A stretch of DNA of 64,000 nt from Dorea formicigenerans (GTDB lineage Bacteria; Bacillota; Clostridia; Lachnospirales; Lachnospiraceae), in assembly GCF_025150245.1 (NCBI RefSeq), contig NZ_CP102279.1, positions 1,857,423-1,921,422 of the forward strand, written 5' to 3'. Below, in pieces: positions 17,243 through 25,516 of the stretch. The position numbers and the translations under genes are program-made. Numbering within the stretch: position 1 is the first letter of the stretch; each line of letters starts with the position of its first letter. The notes beneath the pieces are model-generated. The model was not told the DNA's origin. It worked only from the letters and a program-made list of their open reading frames with translations, and did no database searches.

Positions 17243-17999
17243 TCCTGCGGTTCTCGCTTTTCCACGTAATCAGCTTCTCATCAGAAAAATCCAGATCATT
17301 TTCCTTCTTTGCTTCCTCCATCTCTGCTTTAATCTTTGCAGACATTGAAAGAAACATCGAATTCCCGGATAACATTTTTACATAATCTTTTTCCGGAAGT
17401 CCCCGATAGCAGCAATAAATATATGCTTTCAGCATATCTTCTTCCTCACAGATGCTGTAAGCCTCCTTAAACATCAGTGCTGCTTCTTTATAAAGAAACA
17501 GGTATCCATAAGCGCTACCGAGACAGCCGTATATTTTTCCATAGAATTTTTTATTCACGGACTCATCCCAGTCCTGACTTAAAATGGATTGATATACCAA
17601 AATCGCAGACTCATATTCTCCTGATTTCATTAAACTGTCCGCCTTATACTTCGCACGTTCTACATCTCTTTGGTTTTTCAGCTGTTCCAAAAGATTCTGA
17701 ATCTTCACGATCTCTGATGGTGCATAAATCACAGATCCTTTCAATATTGTAAGTACGAACTCTTCTAATGTCGCATTCTGATCCAGATCACGGCGCAGAT
17801 CCTCTGCCATTTTTGCAAGACCAAGTTCGTCTTCCAACCAGTCACACAGTCTACGGTTCATAATTGTATAATCAATTAAATACAAATTATTACACAGATA
17901 ATAACATAATTCTTCAATTGTATAAATTCGCATATGCACCCGGGAAATCTCGTACGGGCGCTTTGCACGTTTACTATGACATAGAATTAAACTGCCCAT
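17226..17999 (-). CDS. Small TPR-like protein of the Hsp70-like/DUF5717 operon
   Basis: This 257-residue soluble protein is not one I can name. The N-terminal third (MGSLILCHSKRAKRPYEI, then IYTIEELCYYLCNN) looks like a conserved helical domain of the group. The middle holds two TPR-like helical hairpins, AKYKADSLMKSGEYESAILVYQSIL and YGCLGSAYGYLFLYKEAALMFKEAY, and the C-terminus is charged. No signal peptide or membrane helix is seen. The ATG at 17999 lies inside the end of the upstream gene, with AGGAGG 6-7 bases before it, so the two are translationally coupled (26-base overlap). TPR proteins often bind Hsp70 tails, which suggests a partner role for the protein encoded next door; this is inference. 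Confidence 0.8.
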   Translation of the reverse strand: MGSLILCHSKRAKRPYEISRVHMRIYTIEELCYYLCNNLYLIDYTIMNRRLCDWLEDELGLAKMAEDLRRDLDQNATLEEFVLTILKGSVIYAPSEIVKIQNLLEQLKNQRDVERAKYKADSLMKSGEYESAILVYQSILSQDWDESVNKKFYGKIYGCLGSAYGYLFLYKEAALMFKEAYSICEEEDMLKAYIYCCYRGLPEKDYVKMLSGNSMFLSMSAKIKAEMEEAKKENDLDFSDEKLITWKSENRRIDKKS

Positions 18000-19251
18000 T
18001 GATTCCTCCTAACTGAATTGTCTTCTCCACCCGGAAATCTGTCGGGGTGAAGAATTCGCCAAATCCCACATCGCGAAATGTCAATTTACAGGTACGTTCA
18101 TCTAAAAACATAACCTCTACTTGAAGTCTTAAAGAATAATCTGTTCTCTTCGGAAGACCTTCCAGCGATACTTTCTCCACCTGTACTTCTTCGTCTACCA
18201 GACTTTCCACTAAAATTTCAATATCAGAAGCGTCCTCCAGGAGCACTTCCCACTGTCCATCTGCTTCATACCAATGCGTTCCCCATGTCACAAGCGGATA
18301 CCACCCCTCCTGACCATCCACACGCATACGCAGACAAATCCTCTCTGTCAGTTTTGTCTCATCTAAATAAATCGGTCCGTCATCATTTGGCTCACATTTC
18401 CGGATAGATTTATAGCAGGCTCCCTTGCTGTAAAGATTATTTCCCATAAAGGCACGTCTGCCGTTACAAAGCACCCGGAGAGAATTCGGGTACCAGTTCT
18501 TCTCAAATCCTTCTCCCGTTAAATATACCGAAGAAATAACCTTTTTTTCGAACACATTTTCAATCATAGACTTGAAACTTTCGTCCGGGCTCTTTTCCTT
18601 ATTCATAATCGGATAAAGCGCTTCCAGTTCCTTTCTCTGGGCATTTGCCACTTCATCGACTGTCACAAATGAATTCATGCCGTGGCTTGCATCCACTCGG
18701 AGCCTTCGAAGCATATATGCCTTGATCCGCTCTTCATCACAATAGAACAGAGCAGATTCATATTGCCATAATTCTTTTGGCTGAAAAATCATATACTGGC
18801 AAAAGCTTTCTTTATAATCCTGAACATTGATGATTTCCTTGTCTACGCCAATATGTTGACCGATCCCTTTGAGCATCTTCGCCATATCCACGTCCGTCTC
18901 CGGAGTTGTAAATGTCAGATACTGAATATTTTCAAAATCCTGAAGTGTCAGACTGATGTATTTTGCAAGGAGCCACACTGCATCATAAGTCTTGCCGGCA
19001 AGGCTTACTTTCTCGCGGCGCTTTGCCTTTCCATAAAGGTCCGTCTCCGTGCAGTCTTCTCCTACGACCGCCAGTCTTTTTGCCTCTTTCCCAAATACCC
19101 AGCGGTCTTTAAAATATCCCAATACAAGAGGAATCAGGTAATTATTGGACGAAGCCATCATTGTATCCGGCTCTTCCATAGAGTCGTCATAATAGCTGAT
19201 CTGGCAGCCCTTCTCATTGATGTCATAGCCAATCACACAACCTCTTTTCAT
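17974..19251 (-). CDS. Hsp70-like protein with degenerate ATPase loop (DUF5716-like)
   Basis: This 425-residue protein aligns by eye with DnaK through both domains. GYDINEKGCQISYY matches phosphate-1; IPLVLGYFKDRWVFGKEAKRLAV matches the DnaK run IPSVV...VGxxAKRQAV; YLTFTTPETDVD...IINVQDY matches the VPAYF...IINEPTAA region; SVYLTGEGFEKNW...FMGNNLYSKGACY matches the adenosine motif VGGxxR...GAA. The C-terminal region (VSLEGLPKRTDYSLRLQVEV...LTFRDVGFGE) resembles the Hsp70 substrate-binding beta domain. The phosphate-2 motif DLGGGT is replaced by ALFYCDEERIKAY, so ATP hydrolysis is doubtful. I recall the Pfam name DUF5716 for such proteins but cannot check it. The ATG at 19251 is preferred over 19257 because GGAGG then has 7-base spacing. 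Confidence 0.75.
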   Translation of the reverse strand: MKRGCVIGYDINEKGCQISYYDDSMEEPDTMMASSNNYLIPLVLGYFKDRWVFGKEAKRLAVVGEDCTETDLYGKAKRREKVSLAGKTYDAVWLLAKYISLTLQDFENIQYLTFTTPETDVDMAKMLKGIGQHIGVDKEIINVQDYKESFCQYMIFQPKELWQYESALFYCDEERIKAYMLRRLRVDASHGMNSFVTVDEVANAQRKELEALYPIMNKEKSPDESFKSMIENVFEKKVISSVYLTGEGFEKNWYPNSLRVLCNGRRAFMGNNLYSKGACYKSIRKCEPNDDGPIYLDETKLTERICLRMRVDGQEGWYPLVTWGTHWYEADGQWEVLLEDASDIEILVESLVDEEVQVEKVSLEGLPKRTDYSLRLQVEVMFLDERTCKLTFRDVGFGEFFTPTDFRVEKTIQLGGINGQFNSMS

Positions 19252-19281
19252 TACCATTCCTCCTTTCTCTTTTTGTTGTAT

Positions 19282-22200
19282 TTATTCATAAAGTTTGAAC
19301 ATTTTTTTTGCAAGTATATCCTCTTCTTCATACTCCATCATAGCCTTGTTACGGTTTGCCGGCGTCATCTGGACCATGGCGTTGATTCTTCCGAAACGCC
19401 CAGCTAAAATTGCATGATCATTTCTGATAATCTGCTTTTCTGTATTTGTACTCTCTTTTCCATCAGACTCCTGGATATAATAATCCAGTTCCTCATCTGC
19501 ATAGAGTACAAACTGTTTCACATACAGATTCTCAAATACCGGAACAAGCATCTCTGAATGATAACCAAGTGTTTTCTTACCGGAACCCTTGATTTTATAG
19601 AACAATTTTACTTTACTTCCTTCTTTTGCCTGATAAGAAACTATAGTCTTATCATAAAGCTGCACTTCACGAAGCCACTCTTCCTTGTATTTCATGTACG
19701 CTGGAAAAATAATCTGTTTTTCACACATTTCCCGCAAGAGCTGATGCAGAACGGCTTCTATGTCTGCCGGGTAATCACTGCCCGCATAATAACATAAAAG
19801 TGCCACTTTGCAGACATCCGGAAGTTCTTCTTTCTGGTCACATTCTCTGGCAATAATATGAAATACACATGTTTCAAGTTCTCTTTCATAGAGAATATAC
19901 TCTCTGGAAACAAATGCAAGATATGCCTGTTTCAGCCGGAAATATGCTGTGTCAGACAGATAATAATCTTCGAAAATTTTCTCTTCATCAAAAATATTTT
20001 CCGAGAACAGCATCTGCGTAATAATACGCTCTGCTACTTTATAGGACGGAATCTCATATTCCCGCATAACTTCCCAAAGACGTTTCATATCTCTTGTTGC
20101 ACCACAGAAATATTCACCCAGATATGTCAGCGTCGCCTTATCATATTGCTGTTTCTTGAACATTTCAAATGTCAGATAAAGGAGAAATGCATCTTCTCCC
20201 GGATCTTCCTCGCGGATTTTTTCGCTGCAAAGACGAAAGACCTTTCTCTCATCTGCACCGGTCAGTCCACTTTCCCGTAACGTGTCAAAAGTCACTTCCA
20301 CGACCTCGCCAGTCTTCTTCCACATACCGGCCTCGTCCTCATATTTCTTACACATTTCCATGAATCTCGGTTCGTAAAATAACCGTTTCGTCTCGTAAGC
20401 AATAGAATCTGTGTAATATCTGCCATCCATGGACTCCCACACAATTCGGGATTCTTTATCGTAGAGCTGAATGATTGCACCGGTCTCTTCGTCATACGGG
20501 ATACGTTGCCTGACGGCACCATCTTTTTCAATGACAAGAACGCAGCGCATATGTGGAACTTTCGTGGAAACCTCATAAGAATAGCAAATATCTCTCATAG
20601 CTTTCATTCGTTTCTCGTCCATTTCCTCTGGCAGGCAGAAACGTTTATAAAGAATCTTCAATGCCTCTGTAATATGGCGTTTCATGAGCTGCTCCCATGT
20701 AAATGCCACAATCTGCTCACGGTAATTTAAGAACATTGCCTGATCATCACTGTAAGTCAGAAGATTTGCATATAAAAATGCTTCTTTCCGGTAATCCAGT
20801 GTATTACCATGCATAAAATACAAATAAATTTTCCGTGGAAGCGGTCCGCGCATACGTGTCTCGTCCATGGCAATCATATAATACTCATAAAGTCTGGCAA
20901 TCCGAAAATCTTCCTCCACTGCTTTCTGATACCATGGAAAATATTCCGATGATGTCTTATTTCCTTTGATCAGAAGAGTGCAGATTGTATTCAGAATCAT
21001 CGGCTCTTCGTACATATTATAGAGGCGCTTTAAAATCCGATAAACCCGCTCATTAAATGTCTTCTGCTGGCTGGCAAAATTCGCTACATAAAGGGCCAGT
21101 TCCTTCGTCATAAGACGGTATTTTGATGCAAATGTCAGTACCAGAAGTTCAAATTCTCCAAGTTTTCGAAGAAGAATCGGCTTCTCCTTGTAGCACAGAT
21201 ATGCCTCCAGATAAAATAACACGTCCTCTGTCCCATACTCATACTGCTGTTCCAGAACTTCCAGCTTCTTATATGGATTCTTGTACTTTGGATCCATCTG
21301 GATGATCATATAGAGCAGAAGCCATGAATCCTGATGCCGGATATACGTCTTCTCCAATTCATCCAGCACACGGTCTGTATGCGCTTTATTATCCCGGATC
21401 TGAGCTGTCAGAAAGAGATAATAACAATTCGTGATCGGGTCTTTACCAATGGCAAAACGATTATAATTGTAATTTTCAAGAATCCATTTTGCGTCTTCGA
21501 TACGGTCACCCAGCATGTAAATATGTGCCTGCACAAGTTGATATAATTCGCTCTGCGTCTCAATCCTTCGAACCGCAGTCATTTTTTCCACTGCGCTGTC
21601 CACCCATGTCTTCAAGTCAATCCGTCCGGCCACAAATCCGATATATTCTTTCAATATCTGAGCAATCAAAAGCTCCGGCACATGGTGATTCTCATCATAT
21701 TCCTGATTCTGCAGCACTTCTACTTCATAGCTTAACGTCTCATATGGAGTCTGGAAACGGATTACGCCGTAATTACGCCCTACATGAAGGAATTCCGGGC
21801 GTACAAAGTATTCAACTTCATAGTTGTTACCTACAAAGTCTTCTGTAGAAATCTCCTGTCTGGACACCTTTAAGAAACGTCCCTCCGTCTCAATGTGGAT
21901 TGGCACATAACCCCATGTATTTTTCATCAGAGTCACAACACCTTTTGTAGACTCCAAAATATCCTCAAAGAGCATTCCTTCTCCCGGAAGTGTCAGGAAA
22001 ATACATTCCTTCTGCTTAATTCCTACAAGAAATTCTTCCATTGCCTGCTCTTCCAGTGACCATTTGCGCATATTATCATAGAGATAAAAGATACGTTCAT
22101 TCTCATATTTTAAAATGGCATAAAAATCTCTGGAGCGGAATAGTCTTGCCGCCTCAGAATAATCTTTTACTGCCAGCTTTCTGAAATCATCTGTACTCTG

Positions 22201-22572
22201 TACCTTGCCATAGGTGGTCATCACGTAAGGTTTCTCTATGATTGCCGTAAATGACAGTTCATATTCTCCACCGGTACATACAACTGTGAATTTACCTTCT
22301 TCTACGTGTCCTGGTTTTAAACCACGCCCGTCATATGTGAATTCCACTCTTGCCGGATTTCCTTCAAATCCGGAATCCTTGAGCTTAACACGAAAAGAAG
22401 ACGGGTAAACTAAGCCCCGTATCACATGTTCATTCTCACTTTTAATTATGAAACTCCCCCGGTATACTTCCCCTTCACCGATTATCAGAACCAGATTCGT
22501 TTCTTCAAATATAACTTCTGGACGACCGGTCCTGAAGTTCCCTTTCGAAAATTTCTGGATTTTGTTTTTCAA
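19282..22572 (-). CDS. Giant cytosolic beta-sandwich/alpha-solenoid protein (DUF5717-like)
   Basis: This 1096-residue protein has no signal peptide or membrane helix. Residues about 1-115 form a predicted beta-sandwich (EVIFEETNLVLIIGEGEVYRGSFIIKS...GEYELSFTAIIEKP), and a second beta segment is near 230-300 (NNYEVEYFVRPEFLHVGRNYGVIRFQ). Residues about 300-960 are helical repeats resembling TPR or HAT repeats (LYQLVQAHIYMLGDRIEDAKWILENY). The C-terminus returns to beta structure (GSKVKLFYKIKGSGKKTLGYHSEMLVP). I recall DUF5717 for this family; function is unknown. The start is TTG at 22572, with a weak AGGTG upstream. It is the first gene of the operon, 30 bases before the Hsp70-like gene. Confidence 0.8.
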   Translation of the reverse strand: MKNKIQKFSKGNFRTGRPEVIFEETNLVLIIGEGEVYRGSFIIKSENEHVIRGLVYPSSFRVKLKDSGFEGNPARVEFTYDGRGLKPGHVEEGKFTVVCTGGEYELSFTAIIEKPYVMTTYGKVQSTDDFRKLAVKDYSEAARLFRSRDFYAILKYENERIFYLYDNMRKWSLEEQAMEEFLVGIKQKECIFLTLPGEGMLFEDILESTKGVVTLMKNTWGYVPIHIETEGRFLKVSRQEISTEDFVGNNYEVEYFVRPEFLHVGRNYGVIRFQTPYETLSYEVEVLQNQEYDENHHVPELLIAQILKEYIGFVAGRIDLKTWVDSAVEKMTAVRRIETQSELYQLVQAHIYMLGDRIEDAKWILENYNYNRFAIGKDPITNCYYLFLTAQIRDNKAHTDRVLDELEKTYIRHQDSWLLLYMIIQMDPKYKNPYKKLEVLEQQYEYGTEDVLFYLEAYLCYKEKPILLRKLGEFELLVLTFASKYRLMTKELALYVANFASQQKTFNERVYRILKRLYNMYEEPMILNTICTLLIKGNKTSSEYFPWYQKAVEEDFRIARLYEYYMIAMDETRMRGPLPRKIYLYFMHGNTLDYRKEAFLYANLLTYSDDQAMFLNYREQIVAFTWEQLMKRHITEALKILYKRFCLPEEMDEKRMKAMRDICYSYEVSTKVPHMRCVLVIEKDGAVRQRIPYDEETGAIIQLYDKESRIVWESMDGRYYTDSIAYETKRLFYEPRFMEMCKKYEDEAGMWKKTGEVVEVTFDTLRESGLTGADERKVFRLCSEKIREEDPGEDAFLLYLTFEMFKKQQYDKATLTYLGEYFCGATRDMKRLWEVMREYEIPSYKVAERIITQMLFSENIFDEEKIFEDYYLSDTAYFRLKQAYLAFVSREYILYERELETCVFHIIARECDQKEELPDVCKVALLCYYAGSDYPADIEAVLHQLLREMCEKQIIFPAYMKYKEEWLREVQLYDKTIVSYQAKEGSKVKLFYKIKGSGKKTLGYHSEMLVPVFENLYVKQFVLYADEELDYYIQESDGKESTNTEKQIIRNDHAILAGRFGRINAMVQMTPANRNKAMMEYEEEDILAKKMFKLYE

Positions 22573-22593
22573 GTCCTACACCTGCTTCTTTCG

Positions 22594-22621
22594 TTGCATT
22601 TTTCTGAAAACATACTATAAT
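22594..22621 (+). promoter_or_regulatory. Promoter of the HisC-like gene
   Basis: TTGCAT (22594-22599) and TATAAT (22616-22621) have a 16-base spacer. It overlaps the divergent promoter on the minus strand, so the two may compete. Confidence 0.7.
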
Positions 22622-22623
22622 GA

Positions 22624-22653
22624 ATTATAGCATTGTTTTGTCCTGAATGGCAA
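22624..22653 (-). promoter_or_regulatory. Promoter of the DUF5717/Hsp70-like/TPR operon
   Basis: TTGCCA (22653-22648) and TATAAT (22629-22624) on the minus strand have an 18-base spacer, about 45 bases before the TTG start of the giant protein. Confidence 0.7.
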
Positions 22654-22681
22654 TACCATGAAAGGAGTATTTAGAGTATTT

Positions 22682-23788
22682 ATGGATAAAAAGAATCAAA
22701 GACCTGAATTTCACGGCAGTGATCTGGAAAAAATCGCTGCATATTACCACATTCCGGCATCCGAAATTCCAGGCATCATTAAATTCGGTGCCAACGTGAA
22801 CCCTCTTGGACTGTCCGAATCTGTAAAAAATGATCTGGCAGGGCATCTGGATATTATTTCCTCCTACCCGGACCGGAACTACACTTCACTTAAGAAAACT
22901 ATCGGAGAATACTGTCACATTTCCCCTAAACATATTGTTGTAGGAAATGGATCAACAGAATTAATTTCTCTGCTCATCAGTCAGAGACAGGCAAAAAAAG
23001 CACTTGTTGTAGGACCAACTTATTCTGAGTATGAACGCGAGCTTGCCCTCACCGGTGGAACGATCACTGAATATAACCTGAAAGAAGATTTAAATTTCCA
23101 GTTAGATATGCAAGACTTCTTTGCCTCTATGGCAGATGATGTCGACCTGCTGATTCTGTGCAATCCGAATAACCCGACATCATCAGCGATTAAAAATCAC
23201 GATGTGAAACAGATTTTAACCTTCTGTAAAGAACGTAATATCTTCGTCATGATAGACGAAACTTATGTAGAATTTGCTCCGGACGTAGCCGAAATTACTG
23301 CCATTCCACTGACTGATGAATTCGATAATGTAATGGTCATCCGCGGTGTATCCAAATTCTACGCAGCACCGGGACTACGCTTCGGCTACGGTATCACAAG
23401 CAATCATGAATTTTTAGAAGCACTGCTTATTCACCAGAACCCGTGGAGCTTAAACAGCGTCGCAGCCTATGCCGGTGAGCGCATGTTCAAAGACAACACC
23501 TACCAACAAACAACAAGACAGCTTATCTGCTCCGAACGCGACCGCATGTACATGGCTATACAAAACATGCCGGCCTTCAAAGCATACAAGCCTTATGCCA
23601 ACTTCATACTTGTACGCATCTTAAAAGAAAGCTTAACTTCATTTGATATTTTCGAGGCAGCCATAAAAGAAAGAATGATGATCCGTGACTGCTCATCATT
23701 CAAAAGTTTAGATGGCGAATATATCCGGTTCTGCATAATGAATCCAGAAGATAATACACATCTATTAAAATTGTTGGAACAATTCTAA
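22682..23788 (+). CDS. HisC/CobD-like PLP-dependent aminotransferase or decarboxylase
   Basis: This fold-type I PLP enzyme of about 368 residues carries FHGSDLEKIAAYYHIP, GANVNPLGLSES, VVGNGSTELISLLI (phosphate contact), CNPNNPTS, MIDETYVEF and the lysine motif VSKFYAAPGLRFGYG. The pattern fits histidinol-phosphate aminotransferase or L-threonine-phosphate decarboxylase (CobD); no his or cob genes adjoin it, so I leave the substrate open. Two starts are possible. ATG 22658 has no ribosome site. ATG 22682 follows AAAGGAG by 14 bases, long but usable, and gives the family-typical N-terminus, so it is preferred. It is one of the few plus-strand genes, and its downstream hairpin is split by the insertion sequence. 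Confidence 0.85.
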   Translation: MDKKNQRPEFHGSDLEKIAAYYHIPASEIPGIIKFGANVNPLGLSESVKNDLAGHLDIISSYPDRNYTSLKKTIGEYCHISPKHIVVGNGSTELISLLISQRQAKKALVVGPTYSEYERELALTGGTITEYNLKEDLNFQLDMQDFFASMADDVDLLILCNPNNPTSSAIKNHDVKQILTFCKERNIFVMIDETYVEFAPDVAEITAIPLTDEFDNVMVIRGVSKFYAAPGLRFGYGITSNHEFLEALLIHQNPWSLNSVAAYAGERMFKDNTYQQTTRQLICSERDRMYMAIQNMPAFKAYKPYANFILVRILKESLTSFDIFEAAIKERMMIRDCSSFKSLDGEYIRFCIMNPEDNTHLLKLLEQF

Positions 23789-23792
23789 TACA

Positions 23793-23822
23793 ATTCAATT
23801 GGGGACGGGGTTTTTTTGAAAA
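23793..23822. repeat. Left half of a palindromic terminator repeat, split by the insertion sequence
   Basis: TTCAATTGGGGACGGGG followed by seven T and GAAAA is the left arm of a palindrome; its right arm begins at 25449. Removing the insertion sequence and one target copy restores a hairpin with about 23-bp arms. It lies directly after the stop codon of the HisC-like gene and probably served as a terminator for it and for the convergent ABC permease gene. Confidence 0.85.
23813..23822. repeat. Target site duplication, left copy
   Basis: TTTTTGAAAA immediately precedes the left inverted repeat and is repeated exactly at 25449-25458. The length of 10 bp is within the range usual for IS4-family elements. 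Confidence 0.88.
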
Positions 23823-23975
23823 CAATGTCATTAAGTTAAGGATAAAATTGTAATTATTGAGGCTTTGACACTTCTTTTTTATGGATTGTCAAGGCTTCTT
23901 GTTTTTCAAGGATACTACAAGTAAGCAGCGAAAAATCCCTGCTTTCTCATGGTTCCTATTTTCATTTTTACAATC

Positions 23976-25307
23976 TTATGCTATCCTACTATTGAATGCT
24001 ATTGCTGACTTTTTAACCGTATCTCGTGGAAAAGTCCGGTTATCCCTTATGGGGACAAGATAGTTCAGCAACATTTTTTCAACCTCTGGTGCTGCTAAAG
24101 TCTGGGAGCACCAGAATTCTCTACAAATACACATTGCCATTTTTATATTCAATTTATATTCATATTTCCAGTATTCCTGCTGTTTTACCGCAATTCCACC
24201 AACTATAGTTTTACAAAAATTGAACATAATTAGCTTTCCATACAATTCTTGTATGATTAATTCTGAGTTCTTAGAATGAACAGATGCAGCGCCAAGCGCA
24301 TATTTTAACTGGTCAAATGCAGTTTCAATTCCCCAGCGCATATGATATAACCGTTTTAAATCATCTGCCGAAAATTTCTCTTTAGAAAGATTTGTAAACA
24401 GTACTTCAGTTGTGGTTTCAGAGAGTTTTATTTTTACAATTCTAAGATTTAATCGATATTCCTCACAATCGTCTGTGAAAAAATCAAATGTTGCATCACT
24501 GCGAATTCGTTTATATTTTCGTGGGTTTGTTTTTACTTTTTTGCTATGTTTTTTACAGATATAAAGTTCTTTTTCGATATCGTATTCTTCTGTATCAGGA
24601 AGATTCAGACCAGAACAGATACCTGTACCTGATTCTCTTCCCCGAACCACGTATTTATCCCCTTTTTGTTCTATATGGGCGAAAGTATTATAACTTTCGT
24701 ATCCCCGATCAGCCATAAAAATAGCAGGAAACGCAGAAGACCGGCGGTCTACCATTTGAGCCAGGGCTTTATGCTCATTACATTCACAGATTGGCTGAAA
24801 AACGACATCTTCAAAAATACCACTCTGAAGATGGTACATAGCATTTAAATGTATCACATTTCTTCCCTTTGAGATATTGGGTATCTTACGCCAGCATAGT
24901 GGTTCTTTTAGATTTTCCGGGACAGAAAACTGGGAACCATCTATTGCCAGAAGTTGGTAACCCTGGAAAAGCGCACCTTTTTTACAAGTCTCTGTAAACG
25001 AATGGAACAAGGCCGGCATTGCAGAATCTGAAAGTTTTTGCCGAGCCTGAATCATAGCGGAACTATGCGGAATACCCGAATAGTCTGTTGAAAAGAAGAG
25101 TGGTTTCTTTGAAAAGTGACGGAATAATTCCTGATCCATACATTGTCCTTGCAGAGGGAGAAGGAATCGAATCACCTCTTCAAATGGAAGTTTACGATTC
25201 CTAGAAAAGTCTTTTCCCGGACGCTTTACGTGTGATGAAAAATCTCTGCATAATATTTTTATAGCAGACTCCAGTTTTTGCTTTACAATAAAAGAAATAT
25301 TTGCCAT
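23976..25307 (-). CDS. IS4-family DDE transposase
   Basis: This 443-residue protein has the three acidic motifs of a DDE transposase: the first D in LLAIDGSQFSVP, the second in AIFMADRGYESYN and the E in YHMRWGIETAFDQLKYALG, which is the IS4-type Y-x2-R-x3-E-x6-K signature. The N-terminal region (LPFEEVIRFLLPLQGQ) would bind the terminal repeats. It starts at ATG 25307 with AGGAGG 5 bases upstream. No frameshift or stop interrupts it. The protein would excise and insert the element through its 21-bp ends. Confidence 0.95.
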   Translation of the reverse strand: MANISFIVKQKLESAIKILCRDFSSHVKRPGKDFSRNRKLPFEEVIRFLLPLQGQCMDQELFRHFSKKPLFFSTDYSGIPHSSAMIQARQKLSDSAMPALFHSFTETCKKGALFQGYQLLAIDGSQFSVPENLKEPLCWRKIPNISKGRNVIHLNAMYHLQSGIFEDVVFQPICECNEHKALAQMVDRRSSAFPAIFMADRGYESYNTFAHIEQKGDKYVVRGRESGTGICSGLNLPDTEEYDIEKELYICKKHSKKVKTNPRKYKRIRSDATFDFFTDDCEEYRLNLRIVKIKLSETTTEVLFTNLSKEKFSADDLKRLYHMRWGIETAFDQLKYALGAASVHSKNSELIIQELYGKLIMFNFCKTIVGGIAVKQQEYWKYEYKLNIKMAMCICREFWCSQTLAAPEVEKMLLNYLVPIRDNRTFPRDTVKKSAIAFNSRIA

Positions 25308-25380
25308 TTGAACCTCCTAAAAAAGAATATATTCAAATGGCTTCGCCACACTTTTGTGAAGTTTTGTCAAGCTTTTAGGC

Positions 25381-25426
25381 AAAAAAAGTAGTGCAAAAAG
25401 TAAAAAACTACTTTTCACACTACTAA
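25381..25426 (-). terminator. Terminator inside the insertion sequence, upstream of the transposase
   Basis: On the minus strand AGTAGTGTGAAAAGTA pairs with TACTTTTTGCACTACT and is followed by TTTTTTT. It lies between the right end of the element and the transposase start, so it would stop transcription entering from the neighbouring ABC transporter genes and keep transposase expression low. Confidence 0.75.
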
Positions 25427-25448
25427 AATCCTTAACTTAATGACATTG

Positions 25449-25476
25449 TTTTTGAAAAAACCCCGTCCCCAATTGA
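25449..25476. repeat. Right target duplication and right half of the split hairpin
   Basis: TTTTTGAAAA (25449-25458) is the second target copy. It continues into AACCCCGTCCCCAATTGAA, the complement of the left arm at 23793-23812. The outer flank to about 25505 also resembles the flank of the repeat at 40671-40735. Confidence 0.85.
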
Positions 25477-25516
25477 ACTTTAACCTGTCCCTTTTTGAAT
25501 TGTTTCTTTTTCTAAA

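Larger units (their letters stand above)
23823..25448. mobile_element. Intact IS4-family insertion sequence, 1626 bp
   Basis: The ends are a perfect 21-bp inverted repeat at 23823-23843 and 25428-25448, starting CAATGTCATTAAGTTAAGG. From memory this resembles the tip of E. coli IS4 (AATG..., AGTTAAGGAT). A 10-bp direct repeat of target flanks it. One full-length transposase gene lies inside on the minus strand, and a terminator-like hairpin stands at its 5' side. All parts look intact, so the element may still be active or arrived recently. Confidence 0.93.

Noticed and set aside
25449-25476. GGGGACGGGG-type arm as part of the terminal inverted repeat of the insertion sequence
   Set aside because: The arms at both ends lie outside the 10-bp target duplication, and the same hairpin exists at 40692 without an insertion, so it belongs to the target.
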